This document shows positions 17,737-24,023 of a DNA stretch of 24,023 nt, piece by piece. A program made the position numbers and the translations under genes. Origin of the DNA: Plakobranchus ocellatus. Taxonomy: Eukaryota > Mollusca > Gastropoda > Plakobranchidae. A model generated the notes under the pieces. The model saw only the letters and a program-made list of their open reading frames with translations, had not been told where the DNA came from and did no database searches. The stretch spans positions 158,053 to 182,075 of the forward strand of contig BLXT01007889.1 of assembly GCA_019648995.1 (NCBI GenBank). Reading direction: 5' to 3'. The stretch's first letter is position 1. Every line of letters begins with the position of its first letter.

Positions 17737-20700
17737 AAAAGGGAGCAACAAACTCCAAGATATAACATTATTTTTAATCTACCAATTTAATTAAGTAAAC
17801 TGTAATCTTTGAAGTCACCGGAGTCTTTATGTTTTGAATTTTGAGCATCCAATAACAGGCTCTTTCTCTCCCACATACACATACAGGCCTTGGAAATCTG
17901 TGACAAGCTCCTGGCCCACAAAGTGTACACAGTGATTGTGTCTCATCCTAACAGCACCAACCGCTCTCCCATCTCAGTGTCTTACACTTGTGGCTACTAC
18001 AACATCCCAGTGGTGGGTGTATATGCTAGAGACTCAGCTTTCTCAGACGTGGTAAGTTTTTAATGTGTAATGAAAAATTGTTTCTTTTCTTTATATATTC
18101 ATTCAGTCCTTTTTTTGATGTTAGGTGAGGCTTGCGGCTGCCAAAGGTGTGATGGCCTTTAATGAATTGTTATTGCCAAGTTGGGGGGGAGGGGGGCTAA
18201 ATAAGTCTTCTTCATTCTTAAAGTAACAGATTGAAAGAAGGAATGATCACTCATGTTACATCGTTAAGCTAGTACAGCATATTGGTCACATGTGAAACTC
18301 TTCGTTTATTAATATGCTTAATTAAAAAAAACATGAGAGCATGGTGTTACTTACGTCAGTGTCTCAGTTGTACCATGCCACCACCTGATGCGTTAGTCCT
18401 GTCTAAGAAAACTCTGTTAGAACAGTGTAGAAACCCATGTTGATATGTTAGAACAGTGTAGAAACCCATGTTGATAGAATTAAAAGGAAATGATTGCTTA
18501 TTCTTAAAGGTTTCCAAACTAGTGGCTAAATACATAGGCTAATTTTAATTTCTTGTCATGAAAACCAAAAAAGCTCTGTGTGCACAACTTAACTGGAACA
18601 GTAGCAGTGAAGATGGCAAACAATAGAGATTGTAGAGAACCACAGTGCTCACTATATTTGTCTCACTATATTCCTTCCTACATAGAATGTTCACAAGATG
18701 TTTCTACGTACGGTGCCACCATTTTCACACCAAGCAGATGTGTGGGTGGAGCTGCTTGAGGCCCTTAAGTGGGAAAAGGTCATTTTTGTTTACAGTGCAG
18801 ATGAGGAAGGTCGTACTCTTCTGAGCAGATTTCAGTCATTGGCAGAGGGGAAAGATATTAATATTAAGGTGGGTAAAAGAAGATTTCCTTACTCTGTCAA
18901 ATAACAATAACGCAATGATCTTTTGTTCATTTCAAATAATAGAACTTGCACTGATTGGTTTGTCAGTCTAAATAAGTAAATTTTAAAGACATTTTATATG
19001 AAAAGGGAGGTGAAAAAGGATCACATCACATACATATTATGCAATCAATGCAGATATCATTTGAAATTTTTTGAAAAAGAAAAAAAAAATGAATAAAACA
19101 TGATCGTATCATCATTAATATTAATTTGATATTGAAAGTTTTCCACTTAAGTATGACATTGAGACTTTTCACTTTGTGTTTTCTAATACATCTCCAGATT
19201 GACCCTTCAGTGAAATATTTGCCAGGTGAGAAGAATTACACTCATGTCCTGGAACCTATCCTGAAGTGCACATCACGGGTCATTCTGCTTGCAGCCAGGT
19301 GAGTCAATCTAGTATTTAGGTATCTTTCTGTTTTTCAAAATATCTCAATTTTTTCCATTTATTCACCCAGCCTTGTATAATCCATCCATACATCTTATTA
19401 CTCATTTGTTATATCTTTCACTTTTTCCTTTTGTTCTTAATTTTTTTTCATTCCAAATTTGACTGTCATTTTTCCTCTTCACTTGTCTCTTCCCTGCTTC
19501 AACAATAGTGCATTGCCTCAGTATAAGGTTTGTTTTATACTATATTAAGATTATGGGGTAGGAGCAATATGGGTTGTACTGTGACTAAAAGTCTCGTCAC
19601 TTCTCCTTGTTTCTTAGCACTGAAGATGCAGAGATAATCTTTGGTGATGCCGAGAGACTGGGCATGACAGGTCAAGACTGGGCCTGGATTGTGACGGAAC
19701 AGGCACTAGATGCCGACAACATTCCTATTGGTGAGGGCAAAAGAGACAGAGAGAGGAAAGGGTGGGGGGTGTCATTTAAGGATAAAAGGGTAGGAGGAGG
19801 AACTGGTAAAGGAAAATTAAGTTAAAACAAGACTTGCTCCCATATCAAATACGTGGTTTATGTGCTCTGTATTTTTGCTTTTTCAAATTCTAACTTTATG
19901 GTGATATGTCCTTCCCCTGTGCATGCCTTTAAAAACATTTCTGGAGTGGGAAAGGAAAGAATTGTATCGAAATATTAATAAATTGTTCAACTATGACAAT
20001 GTAAGGGGTGAATGAAATGTATAGATTTTGTTGTTCATACTTTTTACTTAAATATGTTGTGAACTATTTGAAAAAAAATAATTTTGAAGGCATGCTGGGA
20101 GTTCACCTAGTGGATGGCACCAATGAGATTAAACACATCCGTGATGCAGTCAAGGTCATTGGGCAGACCTTCACAAACCTGCTAGCCAATGGTAAACTGA
20201 GTGACCCACCACTGGAGTGTAAAGATCTACAAACTTGGGATGATGGAGAAATCGTATACAGGTGAGTTTTGATCATTTAATTTTCTGACATTTCTAACTT
20301 CCTGGAATTATGGGACTTGACTCAGAATTTAACCAAAAAGTGACTTGCTCTCTGCAATTCTGCATTTATATTACAAAATAAAAAATACCACCTTTTTTTG
20401 ATTAACTTTCTGAGCCCTCATCTCCTGAAACTTCCAAACCCCCATGCCTGAGCTCCTGAACCTAAAATCTCATTTTTGACTTTGCCATGAGAATTACTAA
20501 AAAATCTATTTAATACACTGCACATATTTAGTAAAACATTGGCTTACCTTGAAAACATTAAATCAACACCAATCTTCCTACTTTTCATGCCAGTCTCTTT
20601 TGGTGCAAAGATGTACATGATAAACAGTTCATAATGGTCTTTACAATCCTATATGGATTGTGCTTGTTTGTTACACCTGTGTATTTTCTTTTATATCTGG

Positions 20701-22428
20701 CATGCTTTTCACTACATACAACACAGACATGATCATTGTTGGAGTCCAGTTTTATTTCTGGATGCTGATGTTAGTCAGGTATGGCTTTGTTCTTTGCAAA
20801 TAGCTAAGCGAGCAGAGATGCGAGTTTCCTACCAATAGGAGACATAATGCTTGCATGTGCTATGTGAATTTAGCCATTACTCTTGTTCTTTGGTAAGCTG
20901 TTTGTATTACAAAAGCACTGAAATAGCACATTTCATTGAAAAAAATTCACAAAGAAGCGTCTGGCCAACGATAATGCCTTCCAGTGTGACATAGCCTTGT
21001 CATCTGATCAGTGTGATCACAGCCTCCCATGTAGTGGTTGTAATATTTGAGAAGCTTATGGATATTTCTGTCTGCGCACCATCTCTGTCTCTTCTCAAAG
21101 CAGTCCCTACTTGTTGGGCATCATGACTGTTGGAAATAAAGTAAAGTGGTTTCCAATCTTGCCACACCATACATGTGAGACTTGCACTTTATTTTTAATC
21201 TCGATACTTTGATTTTCTAAAGGTAGGTACATCTGAATGTTACTCTGAAATCTAGTCAGCAATGGTGATTTAAACATATTTACGAATAACTGTTCTTATT
21301 CTATCTATTCATCGGAACTGAGGCTTTTAGAACTTAAAAAAATTTCAACCTTAGATCTAGCACTTAGAGGAATTCCATATTCAGGGATTCAGTCACAACT
21401 CACAAATTATTTCATCAATAAAAAAAAAGTTCTGGACCAGTAAAATTATGAAGTCAAAATATGGATGAAGAAAAGACTCGTTGACTCGATCACTGAGATC
21501 AAATCAAAATATGAAAGTAAAGAAGTAGAACTTCCCAATGCTTTATGCTTTATGCTCAGTAAGTCAAAAGCATATCTATACAAAGTTTTCCATGTAGAGA
21601 GATGAGCAGTTTTTATCTCTCCCCCACCTCATGCAAAAGCGCAACTCGACTCATGTAGTGGGACTGCTACACATGTGTTCAAGCTGCATGTTGTTGGTTT
21701 GTGCAAGAGTTATATATGATCAAAAGTAAAAATACCAGTTCTGCAGGCACCGATCATAGGAAATTCTTAGGTGGTCAGCATTTGTTGTGGGTTTTGTCGC
21801 AAATGAGTTAATGACCATCTTTATAAAGAAACAGCAAAGGTTTAGGAATGGTTTGCACAAGGGAGGATATAGTTGATTGTTACTAGAGATGATGGACATA
21901 AAACTAGCATTGCTCAATTCTGTTCTGTTTTTAGAGAAGCCCCATGTTTTGGCAGTTAAACTTAGGGGTAATGTTCAAGCAACATGTGACAAGCATTGTT
22001 GTACACCAAGGTAAATAAAGGCAGCTGAGATCTGAATACTACAGATTTGACTGTGACGCAAACCTACATTTTAATGTTGACGATAATGGATTTTCTGAGC
22101 AGGCTATGCAGTTGGATGGGACAGATATAATCTTGAAGACAATGATTTGAAGTAAAAAAATATCACTTGCTATGCTGTATAATGAATACACTTTTGACCA
22201 GCCCACAAAAATATTTAAGGAAGACTTGCAGAGTTCACAAGAGATTTGATTGTAGTAATATTGACTTTTTGACTTCCCAGAGCACTGATCAACACCACCC
22301 TGTCAGGAGAAACGGGTCAGGTGAGATTCAATTCCGAAGGAGACAGGCTAGACCCAATGTATGACATCATGAACATAGACAGCAGAAGAATGCCTATGCC
22401 TGTTGGACTCTTTGGTCATAGAGAGAAG
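16466..22428 (+). CDS. GRIN1: NMDA receptor subunit 1 (GluN1/NR1), 3'-partial, exons 1-8
   Basis: Join of 16466-16555, 17035-17172, 17887-18051, 18686-18868, 19198-19298, 19618-19730, 20090-20261 and 22281-22428: 1110 nt, 370 codons, all GT..AG, no frame break. GluN1 is the obligatory glycine/D-serine-binding subunit of NMDA glutamate receptors, a postsynaptic Ca2+-permeable channel. The window holds the signal peptide (residues 1-28) and nearly all of the periplasmic-binding-protein-like amino-terminal domain. Family marks are ITIGASLSS, VYTVIVSHP, FLRTVPPFSHQADVW, DAERLGMTG and INTTLSGETGQVRFNSEGDR, which track vertebrate NR1 in order. C81 and C307 match the human disulfide pair C79-C308. 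N-glycosylation sequons lie at N63, N98, N101, N205 and N325; N63 and N205 correspond to human N61 and N203. The ligand-binding domain, M1-M4 and the C-tail lie beyond the right edge. The next exon was not found in 22429-24023. Two tandem ATGs exist (16466, 16469); the second has the better context (A at -3, G at +4). An in-frame TGA at 16424 bounds the frame upstream. Confidence 0.95.
17035..17172 (+). CDS. GRIN1: GRIN1 exon 2, start of amino-terminal domain
   Basis: Acceptor ctccaattcctaag ends at 17034, donor gtaagc at 17173; 46 codons, phase 0. VITIGASLSSERMENEFRLA begins the first beta strand and helix of the clamshell. The sequon N-S-T at N63 is at the place of the human N61 sequon. Confidence 0.93.
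17641..17735. repeat. AAT microsatellite in GRIN1 intron 2
   Basis: An imperfect AT-rich lead-in (AATAATTATAGTAATTATAA) passes into an uninterrupted (AAT)n of about 45 bp. The minus-strand frame is poly-Ile. Nothing else is recognised in the 714-bp intron. Confidence 0.9.
17887..18051 (+). CDS. GRIN1: GRIN1 exon 3, amino-terminal domain
   Basis: Acceptor acatacag ends at 17886, donor gtaagt at 18052; 55 codons, phase 0. ICDKLLAHKVYTVIVSHP aligns with human VCEDLISSQVYAILVSHP, and C81 is the first cysteine of the conserved disulfide. SVSYTCGYYNIPVVGVYARD aligns with SYTAGFYRIPVLG in human. Confidence 0.95.
18416..18477. repeat. 31-bp perfect tandem duplication in GRIN1 intron 3
   Basis: GTTAGAACAGTGTAGAAACC plus CATGTTGATAT (18416-18446) is repeated at 18447-18477 with a single final difference. 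The near identity implies a recent event. The rest of the 634-bp intron shows only a G7-A-G6 run near 18183-18196. Confidence 0.92.
18686..18868 (+). CDS. GRIN1: GRIN1 exon 4, amino-terminal domain
   Basis: Acceptor ttccttcctacatag ends at 18685, donor gtgggt at 18869; 61 codons, phase 0. FLRTVPPFSHQADVWVELL is almost the human FLRTVPPYSHQSSVWFEMM. It ends at residue 192, close to where vertebrates insert the alternatively spliced N1 cassette. Reading on into the intron adds a basic VGKRRFPYSVK and then stops. Confidence 0.95.
19198..19298 (+). CDS. GRIN1: GRIN1 exon 5, amino-terminal domain
   Basis: Acceptor acatctccag ends at 19197, donor gtgagt at 19299; 33 codons plus AG of a split Ser. 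IDPSVKYLPGEKNYT corresponds to human FDPGTKNVT with a few extra residues. It carries the sequon at N205. Confidence 0.93.
19618..19730 (+). CDS. GRIN1: GRIN1 exon 6, amino-terminal domain
   Basis: Acceptor ccttgtttcttag ends at 19617, donor gtgagg at 19731. The first base completes Ser226, then come 37 codons plus G of a split Gly. AERLGMTGQDWAWIVTEQAL aligns with human [20 protein letters not shown]. Confidence 0.93.
20090..20261 (+). CDS. GRIN1: GRIN1 exon 7, amino-terminal domain
   Basis: Acceptor ataattttgaag ends at 20089, donor gtgagt at 20262. GC completes Gly264, then 56 codons and AG of a split Arg. GMLGVHLVDGTNEIKHIRDA aligns with human [20 protein letters not shown]. C307 (PPLEC) is the second cysteine of the conserved disulfide. 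Confidence 0.93.
20640..21190 (-). pseudogene. piggyBac-type transposase relic, C-terminal part, in GRIN1 intron 7
   Basis: On the minus strand, three frames joined by indels recall piggyBac/PGBD transposases in the right order. From about 21166, VWQDWKPLYFISNSHD then VGTALRRDRDG parallels 'W+DnkPVyflSt.hd...v+R+..dG'. At about 21050-21005, YYNHYMGGCDHTDQM parallels 'YNkyMGGVDkaDQM'. At about 20745-20690, CVVCSEKHARYKRKY is like the start of the cysteine-rich C-terminal motif. The interposed sequence has stops and frameshifts, so it is dead. N-terminal and catalytic parts were not convincingly found further along (21190-21960). It sits antisense to GRIN1 within the 2019-bp intron. Confidence 0.72.
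21191..22280. other. Remainder of GRIN1 intron 7
   Basis: AT-rich. It may contain further decayed piggyBac sequence on the minus strand (a KPLLFLYKDGH-like segment near 21830), but the match is too weak to call. It ends in the exon 8 acceptor. Confidence 0.4.
22281..22428 (+). CDS. GRIN1: GRIN1 exon 8, end of visible coding sequence
   Basis: Acceptor gacttcccag ends at 22280, donor gtgagt at 22429. A completes Arg321, then 49 codons, phase 0 at residue 370. LSGETGQVRFNSEGDRLDPM aligns with human [23 protein letters not shown]. The following exon, which should carry the Trp-Pro-Gly-Gly segment, is not in the window. Confidence 0.93.
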
Positions 22429-23311
22429 GTGAGTGTAGGGAGTGAGTCCTGCAGGAGTGGTGCCCCTTGTAATCTACAAGCCTTTATCTGATTAAAAGAA
22501 AAGGGTTGGTCTAGGAAATCTTGGGCTAATTGCCATAATTTCTGTTTTTCAAACCTGCACCCAAATTCAAAATTTAAACAATGAGACTAAAGAATTCAAC
22601 ATTTGGGAGTGAGATTTATAAAAAAATGGTAAGAAATTTTTTAATCCTTCAAAAAAACTAGCCAAACCCATTGCTGATTTTTTTATTATTTCACTTACAG
22701 ATATTCTCATGAAAACAAAAGTTGCGCACCAAACATTAAATGTTGTTTTTTCCCTTATCTTTGACTTGCGGCGTACAAAGTTCCAAAACATTATTATTAT
22801 TAAAATATCTTACTGCAAATTTTGTTTCGTATGCTTCATAAGGTTTAAATAGGGTTATAAAATGTTGTTTTGTAAATCCATAAAACAACTTTGGGATTTT
22901 AAAATATGTCCACATAAAATGACATGTTTTAGAGTAACATATCTATATTTTTGTGGATTTTATTGACACCCCACAAAAATTTATATAGGCATTACACGTT
23001 TGAGCTTAGCTCCATTATAATAAGATTTTACAAAACCTGTGTCTTCACTCTACATTAACTCCCTACAATAGCGCTAACTTTAATTTTTTAATTCAGTTCC
23101 CTTCTGTGTGACTTCAATTGATGTCAGAATAAAAGAGTCCTGAGCATTCACAAACAGATACCAGATACATATCGCATGCTATCATAGCTATCTGCTACAG
23201 ATATTTTTCATGAGACGTCAAATAGACAGAAACTATTTCAATAAGAAAAACTATTCCAAATTTGAAATGTGATAACATTAATTGTGGATGGTTTGCATTT
23301 AAAGAGAGTAA

Positions 23312-23350
<39 letters not shown>
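23312..23350. repeat. ATT microsatellite
   Basis: Uninterrupted (TTA)13 on the + strand in GRIN1 intron 8. Confidence 0.92.
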
Positions 23351-23690
23351 GTCATGATCCACAGTCTCTGTAACTATTTAGTTTGTGTATCACTTGGAGT
23401 TAAATCATTTCATACTTAGATCAAGGGTTAAAAAGAAAGATCAAAAAGAAAACAAAAGAAGATTCCCTGAGTTGTTATTCACAACTTTTATTTTAATTTT
23501 CTTAGGTAGGTTAGGGTCGTGCAGAAAGGAACACGAACAAAGTGACAGTGAAGCTCAAAGCTCACCAATGAATAGCACTCAGTTGGTGATTGCTGGACGC
23601 TCAGGTAGCGTTTTAGCTTCAGTTGCAGTTCAAACGCCTTTATAGAAAGGTCTCCAAATTATTGGAGCATAGACAGCTGGTTATCAAGAG

Positions 23691-23865
23691 CAGTCCTTGA
23701 ACCGACTGAAAGTTAAACCACCTTTAAAAGGCAGTCCTGGAATGGGCTGAAAACCAAACTACGTTTTAAAGGAATCCTGGAGTGGACTGAAATTGTATTA
23801 GTACCTAAGTACCATCCTTGAACAGAACGGAAATAAAATTTTTATCTAAACAGGAGTGGACTGAG
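23691..23865. repeat. Minisatellite, 41-bp unit, about 4.3 copies
   Basis: Units start at 23691, 23732, 23773 and 23813 (spacing 41, 41, 40), with a partial last unit. Shared core: CAGTCCTGGAATGGACTGAA, then about 12 variable bases, then CTTTTAAAGG. Copies diverge progressively to the right. Confidence 0.85.
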
Positions 23866-24023
23866 CTGTGTTTAATTATATTATATCTATTGTATGTGAA
23901 AAATAATTGGAGCTTGGCCCAAAAAGAGATTGCAGCAGTCATCGGTTTTTACTGAGCATATTGCTCTCATTTCGTCCACACTTTTAACTCCACACCATCC
24001 TATTCCTAAATATATTCCTCCCC

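Larger units (their letters stand above)
22429..24023 (+). other. GRIN1 intron 8 (incomplete)
   Basis: At least 1595 bp without a GRIN1 exon. It includes an ATT microsatellite and a 41-bp tandem repeat, listed separately. The open frame at 23385-23645 has no recognised similarity. Confidence 0.6.

Noticed and set aside
17495..17758. Minus-strand frame with a poly-Ile run
   Set aside because: Translation of the AAT microsatellite.
21600..21960. N-terminal or catalytic part of the piggyBac relic
   Set aside because: A KPLLFLYKDGH-like peptide is suggestive, but spacing to the secure blocks is wrong and no catalytic Asp context is clear.
23385..23645. Frame after a TTAG site as GRIN1 exon 9
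   Set aside because: The expected Trp-Pro-Gly-Gly segment following the amino-terminal domain is missing and the peptide does not resemble NR1.
1..24023. CRISPR array, operon or phage-type system
   Set aside because: The window is intron-containing animal DNA. Its tandem repeats lack the unique spacers of CRISPR, and no bacterial gene organisation exists.

Overview
The window is AT-rich eukaryotic nuclear DNA carrying parts of two intron-containing protein genes, both on the + strand. GT-AG splice sites, short coding exons (61-228 bp), introns of about 0.3-2.1 kb, many microsatellites and degenerate transposon relics point to an invertebrate animal. The receptor sequence and the abundance of TAGATCTA-type motifs suggest a mollusc, possibly a gastropod; this is inference, not a species call.

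Left part (about 1-8200): the 3' part of a CUEDC2-like gene (CUE domain-containing protein 2). Six coding exons are resolved (663-890, 2215-2387, 3145-3339, 4460-4536, 6684-6744, 7089-7190). They encode about 278 residues, including the CUE domain and the conserved C-terminal block, and end at a TAG stop. The N-terminal exon or exons lie to the left of the window. The introns hold a TAGATC-rich stretch, a 78-bp minisatellite, a long cryptic trinucleotide repeat and, immediately before the CUE exon, a tandem array of about 72 bp in which each unit copies the 3' splice site plus the first part of the exon.

Middle (about 8200-16400): no protein gene recognised. It holds a tRNA-derived SINE (about 9424-9685), a nested direct/inverted repeat (10417-10600), a pogo-like MITE candidate (11362-11505), a homopyrimidine tract followed by 28-bp repeats and a CpG-dense zone (12790-13770), an antisense non-LTR retrotransposon relic (14280-14545), a 57-bp duplication, and a CpG-enriched segment with a strong splice donor (about 15080-15290) that could be the promoter and non-coding first exon of the next gene.

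Right part (16466 to the end): the 5' part of GRIN1/NR1, the obligatory glycine-binding subunit of NMDA receptors. Eight coding exons (1110 nt, exactly 370 codons, every junction in frame) encode a signal peptide and almost the whole extracellular amino-terminal domain. The ligand-binding domain, membrane segments and C-tail lie beyond the right edge. Intron 7 holds an antisense piggyBac transposase relic, and the last sequenced intron holds an ATT microsatellite and a 41-bp tandem repeat.

The two genes have no evident functional link. No new multi-gene system is visible. The most unusual local structures are the tandem splice-acceptor array in CUEDC2 and a possible overlapping upstream ORF at the GRIN1 start codon.
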